From contig NZ_CP082966.1 in the NCBI RefSeq assembly GCF_019968605.1, forward strand, positions 1,351,001-1,415,000: a stretch of 64,000 nt of DNA, read 5' to 3'. The position numbers were made by a program, and so were the translations under genes. The notes below the pieces were generated by a model that ran no database searches, had not been told where the DNA came from, and worked only from the letters and a program-made list of their open reading frames with translations. This DNA is from Polaribacter litorisediminis (GTDB taxonomy: Bacteria > Bacteroidota > Bacteroidia > Flavobacteriales > Flavobacteriaceae). Position 1 is the first letter of the stretch, and every line of letters begins with the position of its first letter. This document shows, piece by piece, positions 10,788 to 19,768 of the stretch.

Positions 10788-11439
10788 TCATATAAATGAA
10801 GTTTTTTTGAATCTTCTAATATTTGTCATGAAATTTTGGTATATCTAAAGTTTTAGCAAAAACTCACCTATATTTTTATGAATTTTATCGATATAAAAGT
10901 TACTGTTCGCAATTAATTTTTTAGTTATCTTAAATTTATTCTATCTTTATGCATTGACATAAAATAAAGTTCATTTTAAAAATTTACTGAAGCTCTGTCT
11001 CGAGTGATTTTTAGAGATATGTATTTTCTTTTTCTATGAGGAAACAAATTGATAAAAGTCATCATTAAAGATTGATATTACATCATTTTGTAAACTTTAT
11101 AAAAATTTAAAAACAGTTTTTACACCAGATATTCTAAATATTTTTTAAGAAGTTTGTTTGTAAATAGTCAAAAAGTGAGGATTTCATTTTTTAGAAATTT
11201 AAATTGATTGAACTCACGTTAATTTTTTGATTGAACGAGTTGCAATAAATTCAAACAAAAAGATAAGGAGTACTATGAAAAGTATGGCAGCAAAGGAGTT
11301 TTTTAAATTATATCCATAGTTGAAAAATTTTTATAGGAGGTAAATTTTAGACAAGTGGTTATTATGTTTATACAGTTGGTCAATTTTGCATATGAAACAA
11401 TTATCAAAAAAATATCTTTAAATCAAGGCAAATAAGCAT
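10788..11439. other. 652-bp gap without a confident gene
   Basis: Separates the cco operon from the phosphorelay genes. Very AT-rich. One 14-codon ORF (ATG 11276 to TAG, MKSMAAKEFFKLYP) is preceded by AAGGAG 5 nt upstream, a strong Shine-Dalgarno sequence unusual here, and GGAGG recurs near 11336. No clear TAnnTTTG box was found. Confidence 0.5.
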
Positions 11440-11913
11440 ATGAAAAGTTACAAAAAGATAAACGCTGATTCTTTAGATATTCCGGTAGCGATGCCTCGAG
11501 GTAGTTCGCTCGCAAGGAGGAAAGTAAGCATCTTATTTATTGAAAATGATGAACAAGAAATAGCTAAAGTAAAAAAAACAATTTCTAAAGAAAAGGATCG
11601 TTTTAACTTAATATCAGTTGCGAATACTACTGAGGCATTATCCTCTTTAGAAAGTAATTTACCAAATATTATTTTGTTAGATATCAACATACCAAATTTA
11701 AACGGAATTGAATTTTTAACAAGTTTAAAGAAGCATGAGATTTTTAAATCTATTCCGATAGTTATTTTAACATCTATAAGTACAAATATTAAATCTTGCT
11801 ATAAGCTTGGTATTGCTGGCTATCTCTTAAAACCTTTGAAAGAAGAAGATTATGAAATAAAAATAAACTCCTTATTAGAATATTGGAGTCTTAATGAATT
11901 TATTATCTCTTAA
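11440..11913 (+). CDS. Response regulator receiver protein
   Basis: A stand-alone receiver domain (about residues 29-150) with no output domain. Acidic pocket E35/D37, phosphoacceptor D81 (LLDINIP), conserved T111 and K131 (LLKP). The first ~28 residues form a basic extension. It is followed after 3 nt by a histidine kinase and then an HPt protein and a LytTR regulator, so it probably acts in the same phosphorelay, either as input receiver or phosphate sink. Confidence 0.9.
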   Translation: MKSYKKINADSLDIPVAMPRGSSLARRKVSILFIENDEQEIAKVKKTISKEKDRFNLISVANTTEALSSLESNLPNIILLDINIPNLNGIEFLTSLKKHEIFKSIPIVILTSISTNIKSCYKLGIAGYLLKPLKEEDYEIKINSLLEYWSLNEFIIS

Positions 11914-11916
11914 AAT

Positions 11917-13638
11917 TTGAGCGCCCCAAATAAAATAGAAATTTTAGAAAGAGCTTTAGAACGCCAAAAAAAGGCTAGAAAAGAAGCGGAACAAATTCTT
12001 GAAGAGAAATCTCTAGCACTTTATAAAACTTCGCAAGAGCTGCAAAAAGTTAATGAAAAATTAGAAAATCTTTTAGACGAAAAAACTGTACAATTAAGAG
12101 GTATTTTTAAAAATATTAATGATGCCTATATTGTTATGGATATTGATGGTTCAGTCCTAAAAATGAACGACAATGCTATAGAGTTATTTGGATATAATCA
12201 TCAAAATGAAATGATTAATATCATAAACTTGGTCTATCGAGAAGATTTAGCATATGCCATGAATTCCTTTTCAGAATTAATAGAAAAAGGCTATTTCTCA
12301 AATTATACAGCTAGAGTAGTCGCAAAAAATAAAGAAATAAAATGGGTAAATATTAATGCTAGTGTTGTTTATGATAAAAAGAACAAACCCATAGCTGCGC
12401 AAGGAATTGTGCGAGACATTACAATTCAACGAGAAAAAAGATTAATTCTCGATATGATTAATAACATCTTAAAAGCTATTTTAGGGAAAGAAAATTTGTT
12501 TGAAATAGCTTGGCAAATATCAAGTAATATCGCTGAATATTTAGGTACAAATGATTGTGTTATTTATTTGGTTAAGGATAAAACAAAATATTTAGAGCAA
12601 ATAGCAGCTTATAAAAAAAGAATATCTCAAGAGAATCAAGTTTTAAATAAGGTATTAATACCATTTGGTAAAGGGATTGTGGGGTCTGTTGCACAAACAG
12701 GTATTTCCGAAATTATTTCAGATACAAGCAAAGATGATCGATATATTTTAGATGGTGAAACAAGATTATCAGAAATAGCGGTGCCCATCATTAACGATGG
12801 TAAAGTAATTGGAGTTATAGATGCAGAGCATAGAAATGATAATTACTTCGTAAAAGAACAGTTACATACTATTGAAAGTATTGCAAATTTGGTTTCACTA
12901 AAATTACAAAGTGCCATTAATTTAAGAGAAAGAAAAAAAGTTGAAAATAGAAACACACAACTTTTAAAAAAATTAGCAAAAAGTAACGAAGAGCTTGAAG
13001 AATACGCATATATCGTTTCTCATGATTTAAAATCGCCTTTAAGAAGTATTTCGGCTTTAAATAGTTGGATTCAAGCTGATAATGAAGGTAAGTTTGATGA
13101 GTTTAGTTTACAAAATTTTCGAGATATTGATGCTACTTTACAAACTATGGAAGATTTAATTTCTAATATTTTAAAGTATTCTAGTATCAACACAAAAGAT
13201 GAAATAAATGAGGATGTAGATTTACATAAATTAGTAGAAGATTTAAAAACAGTATTATTCGTTCCCAAACATATATCCATTCATATTTTAAATAAATTAC
13301 CAGTTTTTAAAGGAGATAAAACTAAATTTCAACAATTATTTCAAAACTTAATTAGCAATGCTGTTAAATTTATCGATAAAGAAAAAGGTTTTGTAAACAT
13401 AAATGTAACAGAAGACGCTTCTTATTATACTTTTTCTATTGAGGATAATGGGATAGGAATCGATAAAAAACATTTTGATAAAGTGTTTAAAATATTTCAA
13501 TCTTTGAATATTTCAAAAGATTCAAGTGGCATAGGTTTGTCAATTGTTAAAAAAATTGTAGATATTTACAATGGAGAAATTTGGTTAACATCAGAAATAA
13601 ATAAAGGAACCACATTTTATTTTACCTTAAGGAAATAG
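11917..13638 (+). CDS. Soluble PAS-GAF sensor histidine kinase
   Basis: Cytoplasmic kinase of 573 residues with no transmembrane segment. An N-terminal coiled coil (1-60) precedes a PAS domain (about 65-175), a GAF domain (about 185-345), the HisKA dimerisation domain with phosphoacceptor H369 in SHDLKSPL, and a HATPase domain with N box (NLISNAVKF), G1 (DNGIGI) and G2 (SGIGLSI). The start is TTG at 11917, 3 nt after the receiver gene; no ATG lies nearby in frame. Its stop is 2 nt before the HPt ATG, so the genes are co-expressed. Confidence 0.92.
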   Translation: MSAPNKIEILERALERQKKARKEAEQILEEKSLALYKTSQELQKVNEKLENLLDEKTVQLRGIFKNINDAYIVMDIDGSVLKMNDNAIELFGYNHQNEMINIINLVYREDLAYAMNSFSELIEKGYFSNYTARVVAKNKEIKWVNINASVVYDKKNKPIAAQGIVRDITIQREKRLILDMINNILKAILGKENLFEIAWQISSNIAEYLGTNDCVIYLVKDKTKYLEQIAAYKKRISQENQVLNKVLIPFGKGIVGSVAQTGISEIISDTSKDDRYILDGETRLSEIAVPIINDGKVIGVIDAEHRNDNYFVKEQLHTIESIANLVSLKLQSAINLRERKKVENRNTQLLKKLAKSNEELEEYAYIVSHDLKSPLRSISALNSWIQADNEGKFDEFSLQNFRDIDATLQTMEDLISNILKYSSINTKDEINEDVDLHKLVEDLKTVLFVPKHISIHILNKLPVFKGDKTKFQQLFQNLISNAVKFIDKEKGFVNINVTEDASYYTFSIEDNGIGIDKKHFDKVFKIFQSLNISKDSSGIGLSIVKKIVDIYNGEIWLTSEINKGTTFYFTLRK

Positions 13639-13640
13639 TT

Positions 13641-13958
13641 ATGGAGCATCCTAATATTGAGTATATTAACAAGCTAGCTAGAGGAGATGAAGCCATCCGT
13701 AAAATGCTCATAGATGTTGTTAAAAGTGAGTTTCCGGAAGAGAAAAAAGAGTACTTACAGAGTTTTAGCAATAGAGACTTTAAAAAAATAGAAGAAAATG
13801 TTCATAAACTAAAGCATAAAATCAGTATTTTAGGACTCGAAAAAAGTTATGACTTGGCAAAAATATACGAGCATAATTTAAGAGAGAAAAGTATTGTTGG
13901 GTCTAAAGATTTTGAAAAGACTTTAGGGACCATCACTAAATTTATAGAAACACTATAA
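13641..13958 (+). CDS. Histidine phosphotransfer (HPt) protein
   Basis: A 105-residue all-helical protein. VHKLKHKISILGL matches the HPt active-site consensus (H-x-L-K-x5-LG), placing the phosphoacceptor at H55. It would relay phosphate between the kinase/receiver upstream and the LytTR regulator 4 nt downstream. The usual G after the K is replaced by H, giving KHKIS. Identification rests on this motif, size and neighbours. Confidence 0.82.
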   Translation: MEHPNIEYINKLARGDEAIRKMLIDVVKSEFPEEKKEYLQSFSNRDFKKIEENVHKLKHKISILGLEKSYDLAKIYEHNLREKSIVGSKDFEKTLGTITKFIETL

Positions 13959-13962
13959 GGCT

Positions 13963-14664
13963 ATGAAGTGTATTATTGTTGATGATGAGAAAATGGCAAG
14001 AGTAATTATAAATACTCTTTGCAAAGAATTTAAACATTTAGAAATTTTAAGTGAATTTTCTAATGCCATACAAGCACTTAAATTTTTGAATGAAAATGAA
14101 GTCGATTTAATTTTCTTAGATATTCATATGCCCGATTTTAATGGTTTAGATTTTATAAAATCCATAAAAAATCCGCCTAAAATAATATTAACAACTTCAG
14201 ACCCACAATTTGCAATAAAAGCTTTTGAATATGATTTTATTATCGATTATTTGTTGAAGCCAATTGAATTATCTCGTTTTGAAAAAGCAATTGCCAAGGC
14301 AAAAATTAAAAAAGTCGAAACAACTCCTTCTGCTAAAAAATCAAATAATATTTCGAATGACTTTTATATCAATATCGACAGGCGTTTAATTAAAATAGAT
14401 TTACCAAGTATCTATTTAATAGAGGCAAAAGGAGATTACATACAAATTAAAACTGACGATAAAAATTATACTGTACATTCTACACTTAAAAAAATAGAAG
14501 AGAAACTGCCTCATTCTTTATTCTTAAAAATACATCGGTCCTATATTATCAATATCAAAAAAATTATTGATATCGAAGATAATAGCGTACTGATTAAAAA
14601 AGACGTAATTCCTGTGAGTAGGTCTAAAAGACCAGAATTAATGAAGCGTTTAGATTTACTATAA
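13963..14664 (+). CDS. LytTR-family response regulator
   Basis: Two-domain regulator, 233 residues: receiver (1-120) with DD pocket at 7-8, phosphoacceptor D53 (FLDIHMP), T78 and K99, then a LytTR DNA-binding domain (about 130-230) with the typical IYLIEAKGDYIQI and FLKIHRSYIIN stretches. It is the likely transcriptional output of the four-gene phosphorelay. The last codon is followed by a gap with no clear terminator. Confidence 0.93.
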   Translation: MKCIIVDDEKMARVIINTLCKEFKHLEILSEFSNAIQALKFLNENEVDLIFLDIHMPDFNGLDFIKSIKNPPKIILTTSDPQFAIKAFEYDFIIDYLLKPIELSRFEKAIAKAKIKKVETTPSAKKSNNISNDFYINIDRRLIKIDLPSIYLIEAKGDYIQIKTDDKNYTVHSTLKKIEEKLPHSLFLKIHRSYIINIKKIIDIEDNSVLIKKDVIPVSRSKRPELMKRLDLL

Positions 14665-14775
14665 AACTTTCATCTAAACTTAATTTCATTTCATCGACAC
14701 TAATTTTGTGAGTAACGAAAACTAATCGATTTTAAACAGATTAATAATAAATTCGTGATATCAAAACCATATATC

Positions 14776-14940
14776 ATGAAAAAATTATATATAATCTTAT
14801 TATCTACAGCCCTTACTTCCTTACAAGCTCAAAATTTCAAAGATTCAAGTGAAATAGATGCTTTCGATGTTTCTTCCTTTTCAGACAACCATTCAACGAC
14901 GAATTTTATAGCATCTTCAAAAGTAATAGATAAATTCTAA
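14776..14940 (+). CDS. Small secreted protein, unknown
   Basis: A 54-residue ORF. The ATG at 14776 gives MKKLYIILLSTALTSLQAQ, a convincing signal peptide with cleavage after AQ; a GTG 21 nt upstream in frame is less likely. The remaining ~35 residues are polar (D, S, N-rich) with no motif that I recognise. It lies about 110 nt after the LytTR regulator and could be a target or unrelated. Confidence 0.5.
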   Translation: MKKLYIILLSTALTSLQAQNFKDSSEIDAFDVSSFSDNHSTTNFIASSKVIDKF

Positions 14941-15053
14941 GTATATTCTTTTTTAAAGGATCATTGCATTTCCCAATTCTAACAAAAATGTAAGGTTTGA
15001 TAAAAATTTACAAATCACAAAATAGTAGCATTAATTTTATAATTAATTTTGGA

Positions 15054-15500
15054 ATGAACTTAGGAATTATCATAGTATTCAATAATGATGCACATATTAT
15101 AAACGTAGATTACATTGTTAAAATTTTAAATGCAAATAATTTTAAAATATGTCTTGTTAACAATGCAAGCAAAGACAATACTAGTAGCATATTAAATAGA
15201 ATTAAGTTTGAATCAAATACGAATTCAGATGTTTTTGTGTTGGATAATAAACAAGATAGGGGCTTAAAATACGCTGTAAAAGCGGGTGCTAGATTTTTAT
15301 TAAACGAAACAGAATTTAATTCTATTATTTATTTAGAATCAAATATTTTGATGTATTTAAAAAATATGGCAGACTATTTTTTTCAATTAACTACACAAAA
15401 AGAAAAGTATAAAGCATGTCCAACTAGGTCAGATAGAAATGTGTTGAAAGATGTTTTTCCGTTAGCAGAACTTTTAAAAATGAACAATCGTTTTAATTGA
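15054..15500 (+). CDS. Short glycosyltransferase-2-like protein
   Basis: A 148-residue ORF resembling the N-terminal half of a GT2 fold: LGIIIVFNND start, ICLVNNASKDNT (like the usual VNNGSxDxT) and GLKYAVKAGARFLL (like the usual xNxGxAxAxNxG). The expected DxD and C-terminal half are absent, so it is either a degenerate fragment or a minimal protein. ATG 15054 is preferred over TTG 14997. It ends convergently, overlapping the next gene by 8 nt. Confidence 0.6.
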   Translation: MNLGIIIVFNNDAHIINVDYIVKILNANNFKICLVNNASKDNTSSILNRIKFESNTNSDVFVLDNKQDRGLKYAVKAGARFLLNETEFNSIIYLESNILMYLKNMADYFFQLTTQKEKYKACPTRSDRNVLKDVFPLAELLKMNNRFN

Positions 15501-15846
15501 TCACATCTTTCTTAATACGGAAACAATTCTCCTTACCTAAAAATTTAGGATTACCAAGATCTTCAGACCAAAAGCCCTCTAAAATATCTTTTGTTAGGCA
15601 TTTATAAACAACAACTCCCTTATATATTTTATTTTCATAACCTATATAATTAAAGTTGATTACTAAAATATTATTTTTAAAAAATCCCATTCCAAATTGT
15701 TCTTGGGTAGCATCGATAAGCCAGTGCGCAACAATCCTATTATTTTCATCTAAAGTTATAGATAGTGTTCCTTGATAAGAATTTTCTTCTTCATCTTGGT
15801 TCTTGCCAATTATAGAGAATTTGCCTACTAAATCTTTAATTTTCAT
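15493..15846 (-). CDS. Hypothetical protein, 117 aa
   Basis: No recognised family. A predicted beta-rich protein with alternating hydrophobic strands (GTLSITLDENNRIVAHWLI, ILVINFNYIG, YKGVVVYKCL) and no signal peptide or helix, compatible with a small lipocalin-like or beta-barrel fold (inference). Start is the ATG at 15846. It is convergent with the GT2-like gene and overlaps its end by 8 nt. Confidence 0.65.
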   Translation of the reverse strand: MKIKDLVGKFSIIGKNQDEEENSYQGTLSITLDENNRIVAHWLIDATQEQFGMGFFKNNILVINFNYIGYENKIYKGVVVYKCLTKDILEGFWSEDLGNPKFLGKENCFRIKKDVIN

Positions 15847-16207
15847 TGCTTTATATAATTACGACACCAATTATCATTTGAAATTACGGAATAATAAGTG
15901 TTTTTAATTTGATTTAAAAATTCAACTGGTACTTGATAAATTTTAAGAGCGAATTTTATTTTCAATTACTCTTATAAAATATATTTTTTTGTTGGCTCAA
16001 CGGTTACTTAATGTCCGTTTTCAGAAAATAAGACTATTTGGATCCTGAACGTATTCGGTTGTCTTCTGAAATTCAAAGGTATTCGAAATACTTGACTTTT
16101 ATCGTCCTTTTTCTATCTGGTTTTGGACACTATTGGCAAAGAATTTTTTATAAGACACATGCAATAAAACCAAACGCAATTTTAATACGTATTCCTAAAT
16201 CAGATAG
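15847..16207. other. Gap before the radical-SAM gene, no gene seen
   Basis: AT-rich sequence. A 71-codon open frame running into the next gene from a TTG at 16038 has no family resemblance and no start signal, and is treated as chance. No repeat or terminator was recognised. Confidence 0.4.
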
Positions 16208-16215
16208 TATCTTTG
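16208..16215 (+). promoter_or_regulatory. Predicted -7 box
   Basis: TATCTTTG fits TAnnTTTG and lies 16 nt before the ATG at 16232, implying a leader of only about 10 nt. Confidence 0.45.
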
Positions 16216-16231
16216 CACTTTACAAATTTTT

Positions 16232-18091
16232 ATGGCCATCAACACACTTTTAATAACACCACCATTTACGCAGTTAAATACAGCGTATCCTGCAACTGCT
16301 TATATAAAAGGTTTTTTAGAATCTAAAGAAGTAAAAGCAACTCAAATGGATTTAAGTATCGAGTTGTTTACCGCGGTGTTTACCAAAGAGTTTATAGATG
16401 CCATTTTTAAACAAGCAGAAATGTTGGGCAATAAAGAGTTGCCTTTGGTTTACAATCAAAAAGAAGAATACGTCAATAAAGTAGATTCTGTAATGAATTA
16501 TTTGCGTGTGCAAGAGGTTACGGCGGCATATCAAATAGTACATAAAGATTATTTACCTCACGGACACAGACGCATAAAATTAGATAAAGATTTAACCACC
16601 GAATTTGGTAAATTAGGCATTTTGGACAAAGCCAAACATATTGCAACGTTGTTTATAGAAGAATTAGGCGATTTTATAAATGCCAATGTAGATGAATTTT
16701 TCTTGTTTACACGCTATGCAGAACAATTGGCAAGAGCAGCCTCTAGTTTTAATACCATTGATGAGTTTTTGCAATATGAAACTACATTAATAGAAGATGA
16801 AATGTTGTATTTATTAGAACAACAAATCCAACAAGACAATTATAATTTAATCTGTTTCACGGTTCCTTTTCCTGGTAATTTATTTTCTGCTTTACGCTGT
16901 GCTCAATTTATCAAAAAAGAATATCCAAACCTTAAAATAGCAATGGGTGGTGGTTATTGCAACACCGAATTAAGACGATTATCAGATCCAAGAATATTTA
17001 ATTTTGTTGATTTTATCACGTTAGATGACGGCGAAGGTCCCTTATTAAAAATAACCGAGTTTTTAGACGGTAAAATAGGAGAGGACAGCCTCGAAAGAAC
17101 TTATATCTGTAAAAACAACGAAGTTGTGTATGCTGATAATAAACCGAACACTATTTTTCATCATAGAAATTTACCCGCACCTAGTTATATAGGATTGCCA
17201 ACAGCTAAATATTTATCTTTTCTTGATGTCATGAATCCGATGCACCGAATGTGGTCTGACGGAAAATGGAATAAGCTTACCATTTCTCATGGTTGTTATT
17301 GGAAACAATGTTCTTTTTGTGATGTTACATTAGATTATATTGGCAATTACCAAAATACAACAGCAGAAGATTTGGTCAATAAAATTGAAAAAATAATATC
17401 AGAGACGGGTATTACAGGTTTTCATTTTGTAGATGAGGCTGCACCACCAAAAATGTTACGAGCATTAGCGAATATGTTAATAGAACGGAAAGTTTATATC
17501 ACTTGGTGGACCAACATTCGCTTTGAAAAAACATTTACACCTGAATTATGTTCTTTATTATCAAAATCGGGTTGTATTGCTGTAACGGGAGGTTTAGAAG
17601 TAGCGTCGGATAGATTGCTCGCAAAGATGAAAAAAGGAGTAGATATTGCACAAGTAGCAAGAGTTACCAGGGCTTTTTCGGATGAAAATATTATGGTGCA
17701 TGCGTATTTAATGTTTGGTTTCCCAACAGAAACAGACCAAGAAACAATCGATTCTTTAGAAGTTGTACGTCAATTATTTCAGAATAATTGTATTCAGTCT
17801 GCTTTTTGGCATCAATTTGCTTGCACAAGTCATAGTCCGGTGGGTAAAAATCCTGATGAATTTCAAATTAATATTATAGGTCCGGAGTTTAAAGGTTTTG
17901 CAGAAAATGATTTGTATCACGAAGACCCAACAGGAGCAGAGCATCATTTATATAGCGAAGGTTTAAATTTGGCTTTAAACAATTATTTAAATTACAAAGG
18001 ATTTGAGATTCCGTTGTACAAATATTTTAATTTTAAAGTGCCAAGAATTACCCTTAAAGATGATTTAGTAGCGGGTTTTTTAAAAGGATAA
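16232..18091 (+). CDS. B12-binding domain radical SAM protein
   Basis: A 619-residue protein. The N-terminal third contains a cobalamin-binding-like Rossmann segment (LICFTVPFPGNLFSALRCAQFIKKEYPNLKIAMGGGY, about 205-245), followed by a radical-SAM domain with the cluster motif CYWKQCSFC (C355, C359, C362) and a TGGLEVASDRLL motif. Such proteins do methylations or rearrangements on diverse substrates, and the substrate cannot be told here. It is monocistronic by appearance, with a promoter box just upstream. Confidence 0.88.
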   Translation: MAINTLLITPPFTQLNTAYPATAYIKGFLESKEVKATQMDLSIELFTAVFTKEFIDAIFKQAEMLGNKELPLVYNQKEEYVNKVDSVMNYLRVQEVTAAYQIVHKDYLPHGHRRIKLDKDLTTEFGKLGILDKAKHIATLFIEELGDFINANVDEFFLFTRYAEQLARAASSFNTIDEFLQYETTLIEDEMLYLLEQQIQQDNYNLICFTVPFPGNLFSALRCAQFIKKEYPNLKIAMGGGYCNTELRRLSDPRIFNFVDFITLDDGEGPLLKITEFLDGKIGEDSLERTYICKNNEVVYADNKPNTIFHHRNLPAPSYIGLPTAKYLSFLDVMNPMHRMWSDGKWNKLTISHGCYWKQCSFCDVTLDYIGNYQNTTAEDLVNKIEKIISETGITGFHFVDEAAPPKMLRALANMLIERKVYITWWTNIRFEKTFTPELCSLLSKSGCIAVTGGLEVASDRLLAKMKKGVDIAQVARVTRAFSDENIMVHAYLMFGFPTETDQETIDSLEVVRQLFQNNCIQSAFWHQFACTSHSPVGKNPDEFQINIIGPEFKGFAENDLYHEDPTGAEHHLYSEGLNLALNNYLNYKGFEIPLYKYFNFKVPRITLKDDLVAGFLKG

Positions 18092-18315
18092 AATCATTTT
18101 TTGAAGCTATTTCCAGCTTTCACTACTCGCTTTTTTTAGTTTATTCTTTATACAAATTTTTCATTCTTCAAAATTCACTCGAACTGACACTAAAAAAGAG
18201 CTCAAACAGACCGTTCAATCTGGGCTAAATCTGTTTGCCAGTAAGTCGCTAAAATCCGAACACTAATTTTAATCAAAATACATGCTGACTAAAATTAGCA
18301 ATCCCAACTTAAAAT
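18092..18315. repeat. Intergenic gap with fragments of dispersed repeats
   Basis: Contains AAGCT-6 nt-AGCTT near 18102-18118 followed by a T-rich tract (possible weak terminator), and CACTCGAACTGACA near 18177-18190, the reverse complement of the TGTCAGTTCGAGTG repeat found near 28.75, 29.27 and 33.4 kb. Confidence 0.5.
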
Positions 18316-18828
18316 TTATTTAGTATAAGCGCCAGAAGAATACGTTAACTCGTAACTATGCGTGTAAATTTCAAATACAATGCCGAAAGGATCTTCTACA
18401 TAACACATTTTAAAAGGTTTGTCTTTCGGGTAATATTCTCTAATTGGCATTCTTTGTTTACCTCCATAAGCAACAATTTTGTTAATTAATTCTTCAATAT
18501 TTGGATCTTGAATGCAAAAATGAAAAAGCCCTGTATTAAAAGGATTAAACTCAGGTGCTTCTTTTATTCCGTTCGGAAAAGAGAATAACTCAATTCCAAT
18601 TCTGTCTGAAGTTGATAAATGTGCAATTTCAAATTCGGTCCAATCATTTCCAAAAACATCAATACACATTTGACCAATTGCAGTTTCCGTTTCTTTTTTC
18701 ACAGTAGAAGGTTCCATAACAATATACCAACCCATAACTTCTGTATAGAATTTTACAGCTTCTTTGATGTCTGGAACTGTAAGACCAATATGTGAGAATG
18801 ATTTTGGATAATTTTTATTTTTAGTCAT
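18316..18828 (-). CDS. VOC (glyoxalase/dioxygenase-like) family protein
   Basis: A 170-residue single-module vicinal-oxygen-chelate protein: FSHIGLTVPDIKEAVKFYTEVMGW at the start and MCYVEDPFGIVFEIYTHS at the end provide the His/Glu metal ligands of the fold. The start is ATG 18828; a TTG seven codons upstream is also in frame. It is divergent from an HxlR regulator, which plausibly controls it. Substrate unknown. Confidence 0.88.
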   Translation of the reverse strand: MTKNKNYPKSFSHIGLTVPDIKEAVKFYTEVMGWYIVMEPSTVKKETETAIGQMCIDVFGNDWTEFEIAHLSTSDRIGIELFSFPNGIKEAPEFNPFNTGLFHFCIQDPNIEELINKIVAYGGKQRMPIREYYPKDKPFKMCYVEDPFGIVFEIYTHSYELTYSSGAYTK

Positions 18829-18949
18829 AATTTGTAATTTAGACTTCAAAATTAATCTATTTTTGTCTTACGAGCAATAACTTACCTAAAAGTAGTATAG
18901 TAACCAAAACGAGTAAAATAATGATTATCAATATAATAAATTAATAATT

Positions 18950-19264
18950 TTGATAGAAAAAAATATATGCCCATTAAATTACACCATGAATTTAATAGGT
19001 ACAAAATGGAAACCTTTAATCTTGTTTCATTTATTAGCAGGCGGTTTACGTTCTGGAGTATTGCAAAAACACATTGTAGGAATTTCAAACAAAATGTTTA
19101 CACAAACAGTTCGGGAGTTAGAAAAAGACGGACTTATTTCTAGAAAAGTATATCCTGTGGTGCCACCAAAAGTAGAATACAAACTAACCAAAAGAGGACA
19201 ATCTTTAGAAGCTATTTTAAGAAGTTTAGATGCTTGGGGGTTAAAAGATACCCAGCACTCATAA
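18950..19264 (+). CDS. HxlR-family transcriptional regulator
   Basis: A 104-residue winged-helix regulator. CPLNYTMNLIGTKWKPLILFHLL and FTQTVRELEKDGLISRKVYPVVPPKVEYKLT are the family signature, including the N-terminal Cys (C7) that senses oxidants or aldehydes in some members. No ATG lies upstream of this motif in frame, so TTG 18950 is the probable start. It is divergent from the VOC gene, a common regulator-target arrangement. Confidence 0.87.
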   Translation: MIEKNICPLNYTMNLIGTKWKPLILFHLLAGGLRSGVLQKHIVGISNKMFTQTVRELEKDGLISRKVYPVVPPKVEYKLTKRGQSLEAILRSLDAWGLKDTQHS

Positions 19265-19384
19265 AATAATTGTCAGTACAATTCCTCCACGTGTTCTCAT
19301 ATCTAGATTTTAATTTATGATAAAGTTTTCATTAAAAAACCTACTTTTTAAAATTAGTTATTATTGTATTAATTGATAGTAAAA

Positions 19385-19768
19385 TTATAAAACATACTTC
19401 TCAAAAAGATAGGCTATTTCCTTTTCTGGATGTGTACACAAACCAGCATGCGTTTTAGAACTTTGTATCATAGTACTTCGGCAAGCAGCTAACCATCTAA
19501 ATCGGTCTGAAATTTCAAATTCCCCAATTTTACCTCCAAAAGGATTTCCGTCACAAATTAACTTCCAAGCGTTTAAATATGCATTTAAAACATCCAATTC
19601 TAATTCAGGTGCAAAAGCTTTTAATTTATTCAACGAAATATGATATTTTATGTCCAGAAATTTCTTGCGTTTCGAAAATAAAATGACACCAATATTAAAA
19701 AACTCTTCGCGTTCTACTTTGGGCACAAGTCTAATGATTGCATATTCAAAGGTAACTTTATCTTGCAT
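19385..19768 (-). CDS. DUF3037 domain protein
   Basis: A 127-residue protein with the DUF3037 pattern (YAIIRLVPKVEREEFFNIGVILF near the start; FRWLAACRSTMIQSSKTHAGL near the end). Members are regularly encoded beside HipA-like kinases; here it overlaps the HipA-like gene by 11 nt, so the two are translated together. Its biochemical function is unknown; it may act as a partner or substrate of the kinase (inference). Confidence 0.85.
   Translation of the reverse strand: MQDKVTFEYAIIRLVPKVEREEFFNIGVILFSKRKKFLDIKYHISLNKLKAFAPELELDVLNAYLNAWKLICDGNPFGGKIGEFEISDRFRWLAACRSTMIQSSKTHAGLCTHPEKEIAYLFEKYVL

Noticed and set aside
16038..16253. 71-codon ORF from a TTG running into the radical-SAM gene
   Set aside because: No family-like pattern, no start signal, and it contains the predicted promoter of the next gene.
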